A stretch of 64,000 nt of DNA from Dendrolimus kikuchii (Eukaryota > Arthropoda > Insecta > Lepidoptera > Lasiocampidae). Positions 40,839-52,114 of the stretch are shown one piece after another (position 1 is the stretch's first letter; every line of letters starts with the position of its first letter). The stretch spans positions 19,806,888-19,870,887 of the forward strand of contig CM034406.1 in assembly GCA_019925095.2 (NCBI GenBank). Reading direction: 5' to 3'. The position numbers were made by a program, and so were the translations under genes. The notes below the pieces were generated by a model. That model worked only from the letters and a program-made list of their open reading frames with translations, was not told the origin of the DNA and made no database searches.

Positions 40839-43800
40839 TTAACCCAAAAGACCGCCGAGAAGGTCACCAGCACCTCCCATCCCGGGCATAGAACCACCTC
40901 CCATATCCATTCCCTTCATGTTGCCCATGTCCATGGGTTTATCATTGCCACGGCTATGGATCCCGGTGATGTCCTCCGCACCTTTGGTGAGCAAGTTCTC
41001 CAGGTTGTGGGCAATCGGGTTGTTGGTATGTGGAAGAGGAATGCCAAAGAGATGGTGCTCCATGGGTCCGAAGAGCGGGCTGCTGGAAACCACCGCCACG
41101 AGAGCCAGGACGAATAAAACCTGGAAAATATTTTCAAAAATATTAGTTTACCAGTATTTAGAACAACGCATTAGCGTTGCCAGAGAGGAAATGCTGCCCG
41201 CCTTGGGGGAACGTTGCCAACAGTCGAAGTATTAAGACTCTATTTTATATTTAACTAGCGGCCCCGGCAGACGTCCTGCTCTGAAAAAATTAAAATGTAG
41301 GACGCGATCTCAGCGCCACCTACCGGTTCTAATTGCGAATCTAAACCATCCAGGAACCCACACAAAAACAAAATCACTAAAATCGCTCCAGGTGATTAGG
41401 AGGATTCTAGAACCGGATCTCAGCGCCACCTACCGATTCCAACGGGATAAAAAGTATCCTATGTCCGTCTCCTGGTTCTAAGCTACCTCCCCACCAATTT
41501 TCAGCCAAATCGGTACAGCCGTTCTTGAGTTATAAATAGTGTAACTAACACGACTTTCTTTTATATATGTAAATGTTTCTACTCAATATTAAATATCAAT
41601 TATCAATGTAGAAAACTTTACTGGTGGCTTCATCTGGGATAATGTTAAATATTTCGACTATGCCGCGCAGATATGGCGATTTATTAAGGCGTTATTTAAG
41701 ATGCGACATTATTAATGACGTTAAATATTGACAGGTAACTTATCTATATATGTTACTAGCTGTCCCGGCAGACGTTGTTCTGTCCTGAAGAAATAAAATT
41801 TAGAACCCGATTCCAGCGCCACCTACCGGGTCCAAATGTAAGCTATCCTATCTTTCAAGTCGGATCAAACTGGACACGGTGTGCAAATTTGATTAAAATC
41901 AGTCAAGTAGTTTAGGAGTCCATCGCGGACAAACAAAGTGACACGTAATTTAAATATATTAAGATAGTCAAAGGTCGATATGCACTCCCTTCCCAGAATG
42001 ACTGGTTTATCCTAGATTTGACCAAGGCCTTTCGATAAAACCCGAAATAAATTCCAATTTCGGCCTTTGACTAAATTAGTCAAATCTAGAAGTAATGACG
42101 TTAAATATTGACAGGTAACTTATCTATATATGTTACTAGCTGTCCCGGCAGACGTTGTTCTGTCCTGAAGAAATAAAATTTAGAACCCGACTACAGCGCC
42201 ACCTACCGGGTCCAAATGTAAGCTATCCTATCTTTCAAGTCGGATCAAACTGGACACGGTGTGGAAATTTGATTAAAATCGGTCTAGTAGTTTAGGAGTC
42301 CATCGCGGACAAACAACGTGACACGTAATTTATATATATTAAAATAGTCAAAGGTCGATATGCACTCCCTTCCTAGAACGACTGGTTTATCGTAGATTTG
42401 ACCAAGGCCTTTCGACAAAACCCGAAATAAATTCCAATTTCGGCCTTTGACTAAATTAGTCAAATCTAGAAGTACCCAACTTTTTAGTCGGACAGAAAGA
42501 AAGTAATACTGTCAAGAATGAAAGCACATCAAACTAAAATAAAAAATACTAACAGGATTCACACGTAAAATATAAAGACATAAGTATTTTATAAAACACA
42601 AAATATTTTGAGAAAAAAAATGTACATAACATTCACGGCGACGAAGCTGACAACTTAGCATTATGCTGTGTCAAGAAGATCTCACAGCTCTGATTTTCAG
42701 TTGCAGCCTTCTCTAAACACACTATAAGGGACCCAAACATGTAAAGGCTCATTAACATTCGTGAAGTGAATTTAAATCAGTTTTTTTTTTTTTTTATTGC
42801 AGGAGTTCAGCAGACAGGCAGACGGCCCACTTAGTGGAAAGCGGTTACCATCGCCTATGGACATTTGCAACACCAAAGGTGCTACAAATGCGCTGCTGCT
42901 CTCTTAAAGGAGACTGGAACCTGGTCACTAATGCCGGAACACAATACAAGATTGTTATGGCGGCATACTCTAGACCAGGGGTGGTCGCCATCCAGTCGAG
43001 CAAATACTCTACCACCTGGCTGTGGGTTGTTTAGTCGCCTCTTACGACAGGCCGCCGGGCCGCAGGAAATTGTATTCTTTCTCCGTTCCTGCACGGATAA
43101 ATAGATAAATCAGTCAGTAGTCAATAAAATAAAATAATCTATTACGGGCTTTGCCTAGTCGATTCTATAAGCGACTAAGGCAGACTCGGTCAAACGTCGA
43201 TTCATACACTTGTTACATGTTTAACCCTTAAGACAATTATCGATATACCAAAAGGCAAGACTAACACTATCACTATCTCGTAATATACCAAGAAAATATA
43301 CCCATTTCATACAAATCGTACAACTCCTATATAAACAGAGTGAGACAACAACACATTTAACGATCACGTGCACAAACGCGATCTGCACTCTCATCGCGGG
43401 CACATATATGCTAATAGTGAGCTAAAGGGTTTAATGACTGTACAAATTACTCACTTCTAGGTTAGATAAAAATTCATTAGACATAGGCAGAAAAACGTCA
43501 TTTATTTGGACTTTGACTAAGATTCTACCTTAGTTTTAACTAGTCAAGCCCAATGCCAATGTTGGATTTACCAATAGGCTGAGTAGGCTGGAGCCTAAGG
43601 CGGCAGATTTTGGACGGGCGGCAAATTTAGGGCCAATTTTTTTATATATTATGTCTTACACAAACTTCAAACTACGGTGAAAAGGAGTTCTAATTCCAGA
43701 CTATATGCACACAAATCATAATGTTACAATTTCATTGACAAAAAAATGATCTAATTAATATGATTGTGAATTAGGGTATCGATTTATCGCTAGGGGCGGT

Positions 43801-44413
43801 AAAATTTGAATAGCCTACAGGCGTCATATTTCTAAATCCGCCCCTACCCAGTGCCCTAAATAGCTTTTTATGCGCCCTATGCGAGCTTCTATAATTACGT
43901 CCTTGTTTTTTGAGATATTATAGGTAGCCTAACTAGAGCAATGCTAAGTAACGCACAAGGACCTTGATATTGCTGGACCAATTGTTTAATTGGAAAAAAA
44001 TATCATTTTTTTTTTAAAGAACTAGAATCCAAATACGCTCGTGCGCTGCCAAAAAAATGAGCGCGATGTTTTGTCTAATTTAACAGATTTGATGATAATG
44101 GCGTGTAGGTGCGTATGTGTTGGAATCGAGCACTAGCGGGAACTTATCAGGAACCAACCCAAGAAAATAATAGTCCTGCCTGGTCTGGCCATTCTTGCGC
44201 CCCCAGAGTCTAAGCCCTGTGCTGGGATCCACCCTATTTACGGCACTGGTCAAGCCTAGAAGCGTGTGGCTAAGCGTGGACGACGTTATTTTTAACGCCT
44301 TCAATAAAACGCATTCGACCACAGCCTAAATCTTTATCATCAACGCAGATAAAGCTATGAATGTTGGAGACATACAAATGAATACGTTATTAATTTACCT
44401 TAGTAAGAGCCAT
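40839..44413 (-). CDS. Gene B: truncated 98-aa paralogue of gene A
   Basis: Exon 1 is 44399-44413 (MALTK) and exon 2 is 41120 down to 40839. It shares the signal peptide (VLFVLALVAVVSSS), PLFGPMEHHLFGIPLPHT, ITGIHSRGNDKPMDMGN and GMDMGGGSMPGMGGAG of gene A, and ends GDLLGGLLG stop. The stop TAA lies within the TTAA of the transposon junction, so the Gly run, Gln-rich helix and C-terminus are gone. Splice sites, TATA box and initiator are intact, and AATAAA at 40770-40775 (minus) could terminate the transcript, so expression is plausible. Differences from gene A in the retained part are few (ALFV/VLFV, ESLITKGLE/ENLLTKGAE, MQG/MKG). Confidence 0.75.
41713..42472. repeat. 380-bp tandem duplication in gene B intron
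   Basis: TAATGACGTTAAATATTGAC begins at 41713 and again at 42093, and the two units match almost throughout, so the duplication is recent. Each unit contains a CTAGCTGTCCCGGCAGACG repeat and a fold-back, from TAGATTTGACCAAGGCC to GTCAAATCTA. Confidence 0.9.
42780..43099 (-). repeat. Rep-A SINE-like repeat in gene B intron
   Basis: Full-length minus copy with 15 T at the tail side, ending CCTGCACGGATA. Confidence 0.9.
43225..43430. mobile_element. piggyBac-like MITE with TTAA target duplication
   Basis: 206 bp with ends CCCTTAAGAC and GAGCTAAAGGGT, flanked by TTAA (43221-43224, 43431-43434). The paralogous position in unit 1 (TTACATGTTTAATGACTG at 35595) is the empty site with a single TTAA. 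No ORF. Confidence 0.9.
43550..44080. other. Gene B intron, nothing else recognised
   Basis: AT-rich, no repeat family recognised. Confidence 0.4.
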
Positions 44414-44431
44414 TGTTGATTGTTGAGTAAC

Positions 44432-44466
44432 GAATGAAAGTCACTTTTGAGAGTATTACTTTTATA
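44432..44466 (-). promoter_or_regulatory. Gene B core promoter (TATA and Inr)
   Basis: TATAAAAG (44459-44466) and TCATTC (44432-44437) with the same spacing as in gene A. Confidence 0.75.
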
Positions 44467-44687
44467 CGGAATCATTATCAATAAATATAACACGTTAATA
44501 ACAAGATCGGGTATTGAATAATTATTTTTCCAATCAAATTGTTATTAGAAAACCATTTTAGTATATCTTTGTACACATTAATACAAAGATAAACATAATT
44601 ACTTCAACCAGTTCTAACTGAATATAAATCAAATATTAGCAGATAAAAAGAAAAAAAAATTAACCGTACAAAAATTAAAAAAAAATC

Positions 44688-44758
44688 TCTCCGGCGGGGA
44701 ATCGAACCCCGGTCTCCCGCGTGACAGGCGGGGATACTGACCACTATACTACCGAAGA
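44688..44758 (-). tRNA. tRNA-Asp (GTC), duplicate
   Basis: Identical to the copy at 36510-36580, including the following T-run; duplicated with gene A/B. Confidence 0.95.
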
Positions 44759-45133
44759 TGTTGCTACTACGTGCAAAATATCGTAACTAAAGATATTACA
44801 CATTGGTGCCTTGAAAGGTCGCTCTAAGGACGTGTCTAGCGTCGATACTTTGCCACATAGCTACTGCATAACAGTAGGCCCTAACACGCCGCAAATACTC
44901 AGCCATCGGAAATGGCTACGTCTCTGCGGCTTTGATAGGACATCTTACGTGACCACAAGACTGATCTGTACCATGGACAACGGCATCAGCGTTGTTCTTC
45001 AAGGAGGTAATGTGGCCAGTTTTTTGGGCACGGAATCAACTGACAGCAGGTTTTTACTAGATTTTATAGTTTGATTTTAGCTCAATTTATAGTACTCGTA
45101 TAATCTTTCTTCATGCCTGTAATGATTAATTAT

Positions 45134-45700
45134 CTATATCTATACTAATATATAAAGCTGAAGAGTTTGTTTGTTTGAACGTGCTAATCTCAGGAACTAC
45201 CGGTCTAGTTTTTTTAATTTTTTTATTGCAGGAGTTCAACAGACAGGCAGACGGCTCACTTGATGGAAAGCGGTTACCATCGCCTATGGACATTTACAAC
45301 ACCAAAGGTGCTACAAATGCGCTGCTGCTCTCTTAAAGGAGACTGGCACCTGGTCACTAATGCCGGAACACAACTCAAGGTTGTTATGACGACATACTTT
45401 AGATCAGGGATGGTGGCCATCTAGTCGGGCAAACGCCCTACCACCTGGCTGTGGGTTGTTTTGTCGCCTCTTACGACAGGCCGCCCTAACGCAGGAAATT
45501 GTATTATTTTTCCGTTCCTGCACAGATAAATTAATAATTTGAAAAATTCTTTCAATGTCAGATAGCCCATTTATCAAGGAAGGCTATAGGCTATATATCA
45601 TCACGCTAAGACCAATAGGAGCGGAGCACCAATGAAGAATGTTTCAAAATCGGGGGATTTCGAAAACAAATTCCACGCAGACGACGTTTAGTATATAGGT
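45134..45700 (-). repeat. Interspersed repeat with nested Rep-A
   Basis: Inverted relative to 6229-7010: ends AATATAAAGCTGAAGAG and GACGACG. Split by a minus-strand full-length Rep-A at 45219-45528. Confidence 0.75.
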
Positions 45701-45776
45701 ATTTGAAAGAATATAAAAACCGTTAAACTCAAAAAGTAAATAGTTACTTGTATTATTGTATTACAAAAAAAAATTC

Positions 45777-46064
45777 ATACAATTTCCTGAGTGGGGGCGG
45801 CCTGTCGTAAGAGGCGACTTAACAACCCACAGCCAGGTGGTAGGGTCTTTGCCCAACTGGATGGCTACCACCCCTGGTCTAAAGTATGTCGCCATAACAA
45901 CCTTGAGATGTGTTCCGGGATTAGTGACCAGGTCCTAGACTTCCTTAAGAGAGCAGCAGCGCATTTGTAGCACCTTTAGTGTTGCTAATGTCCATAGGCG
46001 ATGGTAACCGCTTTCCATCAACTGGCCTGTCTGCCTGTCTGCTGAACTCTTGCAATAAAAAAAT
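45777..46064 (+). repeat. Rep-A SINE-like repeat
   Basis: ATACAATTTCCTGAGTGGG to TCTTGCAATAAAAAAA; slightly 5'-truncated. Confidence 0.85.
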
Positions 46065-46165
46065 ATTTTTAAACAATATAAATAAGGCTCTTTAACATAA
46101 TCTCAAACTAAAAATTAGAATATATTTTATTAAGTATAAGGAGTATGTTTACAAAAAACAAAGGG

Positions 46166-46825
46166 TACGTTCCATCAGGGACTCGCAACGACCACGTTCA
46201 CGATCGCTAGTGGAACGGGTTATGGAGCGTTGATGTCATTAATGTCATACGCATTACGCAAATGTCATTGGTTGATATGAAAATCGCGCCTTTGTCAACG
46301 TATTGACAAGAGAGAATTAATGCTCTGTGGCCAACGCCCACTTCGACCCACCTTGAGAGATTTTGGCGGGAACTGAAAGGAGATGTTGTGCTGTGCACTT
46401 TTATTTTCTAAAAATGTGTAGAATTACCCTAAAATGAACAATAGTTGTAGGATATTGCCAGTTTTTGAGTAGGAATTATGTGTTTTGTGAGAAATGTGAA
46501 CTGTATAGTCAAATGTGGCCTTTTGAGTTGTCACAAGAACTCCGATGAATGGCACTAGCTGTTTACCTACAGTTCAGCTGTGCTACACATAGGCTTAAGA
46601 AAATGAAGAAACTATATTCTAAACTAAGATCTGGCTTAAAGGCCTAGCTGCCAAGCCATAAAACTAAATAAAAAAAAAACGACCCACCTTTTGACATGGG
46701 TCGTTGTGGGCGTCGTGTGATCGAAAATGATGACGTCATTAGTGACGTTTTCGCCACGACCACAACGATCGCGGTCGCCTTGTGGATCGGCTGACGGAGC
46801 ATTTTGGGCGTTGTCAGCTACTGAC
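46166..46825. mobile_element. GCGTTCC-end MITE carrying a nested retroposon
   Basis: GGGTACGTTCCATCAG at the left and CTGACGGAACGCGTCC at the right. Homologous to 24628-24991 in inverted orientation. A Rep-D copy (46354-46679) sits inside it. Confidence 0.7.
46354..46679 (+). mobile_element. Rep-D retroposon with exact 10-bp target duplication
   Basis: Flanked by CGACCCACCT at 46344-46353 and 46680-46689. 326 bp, A-tailed, no ORF. The best evidence that Rep-D moves by retroposition. Confidence 0.9.
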
Positions 46826-47270
46826 GGAACGCGTCCGTTGAAAGCATGAGCCTACGTAGTATCTATATAGTAGTCTGTGCATGAGACATCCATTTTTTTT
46901 TTATAGCTACGTACTATGGAGGGTATAGGTAAGGAGAATCATCTCATAGGAAAATAGTTGAAAAAGTGTCCAGTTATTAGCTGTAAATAACAGTTCAAAA
47001 ATCGTCCACAATAGCGTTGATGTCAACAAAGGGTATGGTATGAATGTAGCTGTTGTAGACGAATTGGAGTATGCCGAGTTAAAAAAATTAATATCTTTGG
47101 CGATTAGAGTAGTTAGTGACAGTACACTGCTATAAAACGTCAACTATTTACGTAGTACAAAGTAATTTACTGAAATATAACCTCAAAGAATTGTTATGTG
47201 AGAACGTGAATAGTGATTTAATTTCATATATTTTGAATAATACGCTTAGTGATTTTGTAACATTTAATTT

Positions 47271-47430
47271 TACACATACATACATACATAACTTCACGCC
47301 ATTTCCCTTGCGGGGTAGGCACGAACAACAGACCGCCATTCAGGCTTATTCTTACACACCTCACTTGCTTCTTTGACATTCATAACTCTTGTCATGCACG
47401 CTCGTCTGTTCTTAAGGCTCCTGCCTCCTT
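47271..47430 (-). mobile_element. RTE-like LINE 3' end
   Basis: (CATA)n head then AACTTCACGCC to TTCTTAAGGCTCCTG on the plus strand. Confidence 0.8.
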
Positions 47431-47755
47431 AAATATTTAATTTTATAAGACTAAAACACTATAATACTACTCTAATAACTTTTGGCGCTTTCTTTAAAAT
47501 TCACTTTGATGCGAAAGTGGCGCCACCCTAATTTAATGCATTTCGATGGATACTTCTTCATATACAGAGATGATTATCCTCACCACTACGCTCCATACTA
47601 CGTACTTAAAAATGGATCATATAAAATCAATTTTATTTGTTAAGGTTAGAAAGTGCAACACAGTGGTGTCGTGGCATTCTGGCGCGCTGTATACAATTAA
47701 AAAATATCCTTACCATAATAATAATAATTGAGTGCATTTATTATTATTATGGTAC

Positions 47756-48005
47756 GGGGATAATCGCCGGCCAGTGTCACGCCACGTTTACATTAAATTT
47801 GTCAAAGGGCCTCTACGTGTTGGCTTCCCCACGCAAGCCCTCCAAAAGTCCGAGGCATTTCTATGGCCCGTGGTCTTTAAAGATCATAATAATAATAATA
47901 AAGATAAAGATAATAATATCAGCCGATAAATGTCCCGCTGCTGGGCTCGGGCCTCCAGTTATAGAGGGAACGGACAGTATACCCGCCACGCTTGTCCAAG
48001 GCGAC
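47756..48005. repeat. Rep-C fragment next to a tRNA-SINE fragment
   Basis: GGGATAATCGCCGGCCAGTG to GGCCCGTGGTCTTTA (Rep-C, +), then (AAT)n and CATAAATGTCCCGCTGCTGGGC-like text: the 3' end of the tRNA-derived SINE in minus orientation (about 47920-48005). Confidence 0.7.
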
Positions 48006-48127
48006 TGAACAGGTCGTCATCATTACCATATTCTTGTTTAATTAAAGTCGATAAAAGAAAAAATATTAAATTGTTTACGTATTCATTCTAACTTTTGAAT
48101 TTAAAGAGGAAAATTAACATTTTGCTT

Positions 48128-48433
48128 ATTTTTATTGCACAAGTGCAGGTAGACAGGCAGACGGCCCACCTGATAGCAAGCTGTTACCATCGCCTATAGA
48201 CATTTGCAACATCAGTGCTACAAACGCGCTGCTGCTTAAGGGAGATTAGAACGTGGCTACTAATGCCGGAATACAACTCAAAGACTGTTATAGCGGCAAA
48301 CTCTAAACCAGGTTTGGTAGCCATCCCGTTGAGCAAATACCCTACCACCTGGTTGTGGGTTGTTTTGTCGCCGCTTACGACAGGCCGCCCCAACGCAGGT
48401 AATTGTCTTATTTCTCCGTTACTGCACGGATAG
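48128..48433 (-). repeat. Rep-A SINE-like repeat, diverged
   Basis: TATTGCACAAGTGCAGGTAG to CGTTACTGCACGGATA; several indels. A more degraded minus copy follows at 48575-48720. Confidence 0.8.
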
Positions 48434-48839
48434 ATATCTATCTATCCGAGCAGGAACTATCTTCTACTAATCTATCTTCATAAATCTGGCAATGCGGGAA
48501 CGAGTTAGTAAACTACATTTAGCTAGACCAGCGATATTCAATCTTTTTCTTATAAGGGCCACAACATTAATTTATTTAGCTGTTTTTATTGCTATAGTAT
48601 AACAGAGGCTTGTGACCCACCTAATGTAAAATGGTTGCCGTTGTCTATAGACTTTTGCAATACTAGAAGTGTTGCTAATATAATTGCACAACTATTAGTA
48701 TGCCATACAGGGTACTTACAAAATATACAGAGTCTAGCTGAGATAGACCCTTAAAGTGCTTTCTGAAAGACACCCAAGAGCCGACTTAGATTATTATTTA
48801 TTTGAAAAAAAAAAACACGTTTTTACTATTATGCATATT

Positions 48840-48845
48840 TTTATT
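48840..48845 (-). promoter_or_regulatory. Gene C polyadenylation signal
   Basis: AATAAA on the minus strand about 20 nt after the stop codon. Confidence 0.65.
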
Positions 48846-48863
48846 CACAGGCTAAATTCAAGT

Positions 48864-49518
48864 CTACATCTTCATGTTGCTCATGTCCATACCCGGCATA
48901 TTCATGTCCATGCCGGTCATGTCCATGGTCATATCGTTGCCGCCACTGTGAATACCGGTGATGACCATGGCCACGATCACCAACACTAGTAAAGCCTGAA
49001 ACATAAGTTTTAAAGTCTTATTTTATGCTTGAAGCAAGCAAACAAGCATACGGCCCCCTAGTGGAAAGTGGTAACCATCGCTAGAGGGCGGTGATAACAT
49101 TAGGGACGTTGAATACGTTGCCAACATCTAACGGTACTAGAAACCGGTCACTGATGCTGAAAATCAACTCGAGGATGTTATAGCGGCATACTAGGTGTGG
49201 TAGCCATCCAGAGGGGCATATACCTTACGAGAGGCCTTCCGGCTGCAGGATTCCTTTCCGTTCTTGCACGGTATTTATTTTTCAACTGATCGTGGGCATT
49301 AATAAAAGAAGATTAAAAGATTGCTAGAACTTTCCTAAAGGTTATTCTAAACTACTTAAGTATATTGGCACTGGCTATCCCAGTGAATTTTTCAAGTGGG
49401 CCTCCAAGGCAAAATCTTAAACTACACTACACTCATAGGAGTCTTGAAGATGACTTATAATAGAAGAAACTATCTAAGGTAGTGATGGTTTTAACTGTAC
49501 CTTTACGAAAGCAGCCAT
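48864..49518 (-). CDS. Gene C: 49-aa secreted Met/Asp-rich peptide
   Basis: Exon 1 is 49501-49518 (MAAFVK) and exon 2 is 48995 down to 48864, phase 0. The peptide is a signal sequence (ALLVLVIVAMVITG) followed by IHSGGNDMTMDMTGMDMN and a short MPGMDMSNMKM end. The mature part of about 30 residues has about a third Met and many Asp, with no Cys. The ITGIHS-GGND and MDM words match genes A and B (ITGIHSRGNDKPMDM), so it is a shortened relative in which the signal peptide is joined directly to the Met-rich part. Met/Asp clusters can bind metal ions in other proteins; that is a guess here. Its intron contains an old Rep-A copy at 49025-49275. Confidence 0.8.
49025..49275 (-). repeat. Old Rep-A copy in gene C intron
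   Basis: GGAAAGTGGTAACCATCGC, GATGTTATAGCGGCATACT and CGTTCTTGCACGG in the right order; strongly diverged. Confidence 0.75.
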
Positions 49519-49575
49519 TGTTACTTTATTGTTAGTCGTAAAAGTGTGTATTGATTTAATTTTGTCGTTGCCGCA

Positions 49576-49582
49576 CTTTATA
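49576..49582 (-). promoter_or_regulatory. Gene C TATA box
   Basis: TATAAAG on the minus strand, 64 nt before ATG; TCAAT lies about 30 nt downstream as a weak initiator. Confidence 0.65.
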
Positions 49583-50613
49583 TCGGAAACGTGTGTAGAA
49601 CAAAAACCACAAATTAGTTTACTGATTGTTGACAATGATTAATTAAATACGATTTTAATTTCATTTCTATTAATTTATTTAAGACTTAACGGTTGATTTA
49701 TATTGATCCAGCTATTGACTTTAAACAGTGCCAGTTCAGGTGCGGATATTTGCCTTCTGCCGTTTACATGAAGCCAATAGTTTACTAATGTGTGTAAAAA
49801 AGGCATTTTGTTCAAAAACCACCCTTACCTTGGTTTGCCGTTTGACATTTCTTCACAAAATTTGGTTCTTACAAACTACCCAATGTTTTTTTATAATAAT
49901 ACAGAATGTGTTTATTTTTCCAAATACGATTCCTGACAGGGGTAATTGATTTTTCAAAAATGTAATGATACCGTTTTAATTTTCGGCAAAATTAGCTTCG
50001 AGATTCCTTTGAGTGATTTGGTCCTAAAGGCCCACTTGAAAAATTTAGCCGTATATGTATAAAAACCTTCAGTGAAGAATTATCTATTGATGGTGAAACG
50101 ACTTAAAAATCCGTTGCATGGTTTCGGAGGAGTTCGCGGATGTACAGACAGACAGACGCTGAAAGCAACTTTGTTTTATACTATATAAAGATTATAGAGT
50201 GGTCAAGTATTTTTTTTAATACGCTGGTTTACATTAATTTGACTTGGGGATTGGACTTCAAAATATTTAGTCGGGAATATTGAAGTCAGCACTGACTCGG
50301 TAGCGCTGTACTGGCTTCAAATCATTTTACACGATACAATGGACCAGTGCACATCATTGTACATGTTATTTAATGTGAAAATTTGGCTTACAGGTCTTGA
50401 AACCAAGCCATAAAATTAAAGAAAATATCAACAATTAAGGATTCTTTCATCGAATATTCTAGCATGGAAAAACAAAGCTATAGTATTCTTCTTCCATGAT
50501 TTTAGTCATCAAAAACATTATTAATTTACATTTTAAATTCAGTCAAATTAGATTTACTTAAGACTAGATTATCTTTAGTATATTAGTTCATAATATAGTA
50601 CAGTAAAATTAGT

Positions 50614-50843
50614 TGCAGAAGTCGTGGAAGGCCACGACACACCTTCCATGATCAAATTGATCGTGTACTAGCAGAAGGTGATGTCAGGAGCCTTAAGAAC
50701 AGACGAGCTTGCATGACAAGAGTTATGAATGTCAAAGAGGCAAGTGAGATGTGTAAGAATAAGCCTAAATGGCACTCTGTTGTTCGTGCCTACCCCGCAA
50801 GGGAACTGGCGTGAAGTTATGTATGTATGTATGTATGTATGTA
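50614..50843 (+). mobile_element. RTE-like LINE 3' end, left arm only
   Basis: GCAGAAGTCGTGGAAGGCC to GGCGTGAAG then (TATG)n. Missing in the right arm, so it post-dates or was lost after the duplication. Confidence 0.85.
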
Positions 50844-51700
50844 CAGTCAGCGTCTTATAGAAAGAAGCAGCCAAGATGATCAAATAGATAAGAACATCGA
50901 AAGTGATCATTAGTATCGGTACAACCATTGTCGTCTAATAGATCGAATCACCCGTCTTGACCAAATACATCAGTACACCGACAACGCCAAATACATGAGT
51001 ACATTCAAGTCACCATTATTATGTTAACAACCATCTCGCCAAAACAAAGAGACACACTAGAAAAATGAACTCTATTCTAAATGTGATTAGTGTCAAATCG
51101 AGATGATTTCATACTAAATCAAAATTCCAATAGTATTATTACTGTTATAAAAATCTTTTTCATTTTTATAACGTAACTAGTATTTGCCTTCGACTTCATT
51201 TTCATTACTTAGATAGCAAAGATTAAAGTTATTTTATCAATATGTAAAATTGAATAAATATTTAATATGACAATACATGAATCCTGGATATATTCATAAA
51301 CTCTCGATATTTGTAATTTACTAAAGACTTATTCAACTACAGATGTTTCTTCACTAAGGATTTCTAATAATTACAGACAGTGTCTTGTGATTTGCGAACA
51401 TTGCGTCAAAGTTGATCTAGTGGTTTGGAAGTGGAAGGAAATCCCGGGAAATCTCAAGAGTCCCAATATGGTCATGTATAAAAATGTCATAAAGTATTAA
51501 ACTATGCTGTAATAAGAGTAACACGAATAGTTTTCATGCTATATCTAGGCGCATTATTCCCAAGAAAATTTTGGAACTTTCCGTCACTAAAGTATAGGAG
51601 TAAAAACATGAAAAAGTGAATCCGGTTTCCTGAAAAATTACACTAGAATTCCCATGATATTAGCTTTTTCAGCATTTAAGTAAAAAATGTCTGTATAATA
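50844..51700. other. No gene recognised
   Basis: AT-rich sequence of the left arm without counterpart in the right arm. Confidence 0.4.
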
Positions 51701-51714
51701 GTGAAAACCTCATA

Positions 51715-51900
51715 GAAATTAACATATTTATGAAATATTTTCTAAAAATATATAAAATTACTCTAAAATGAACAATATTTGCAGGATATTGATAGTTTTG
51801 TGAGTAGGAGTGATTTAGTGTTTTTGTGAGAAATGTGAACTTTATACTCAAATGTGGCATTTCGAGTTTTCATAAGAACTCCGTTGAATGGCGCGTCAGT
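51715..51900 (+). mobile_element. Rep-D retroposon, partial
   Basis: ATTACTCTAAAATGAACAAT to AAGAACTCCGTTGAATGGC; the same copy as 63310-63520 in the right arm, so it predates the duplication. Confidence 0.8.
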
Positions 51901-52069
51901 TGCAGACCTACAATTTAGCTGAGCAAGACTTATTATACATCAGAATTGGGTGTATGGACTAAGATTCCCTTGCCTGTCACTGTTTGTGTCGTAATACTAC
52001 TTGTATGTATGGTTGCAATCACTAATAAGTTAAACTATTTGTGGTTTGACACTAACCAATTTGTGATCC

Positions 52070-52076
52070 TATAAAT
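52070..52076 (+). promoter_or_regulatory. Gene D TATA box
   Basis: TATAAAT with TTCATAC 30 nt downstream; ATG follows 15 nt after that. Confidence 0.7.
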
Positions 52077-52114
52077 TGAATGATAACAATTTTATTTTCA
52101 TACAACAATCAACC

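Noticed and set aside
44811..45074. An 87-codon plus-strand frame downstream of the second tRNA
   Set aside because: No recognisable motif, no splice or promoter context and no counterpart in duplication unit 1.
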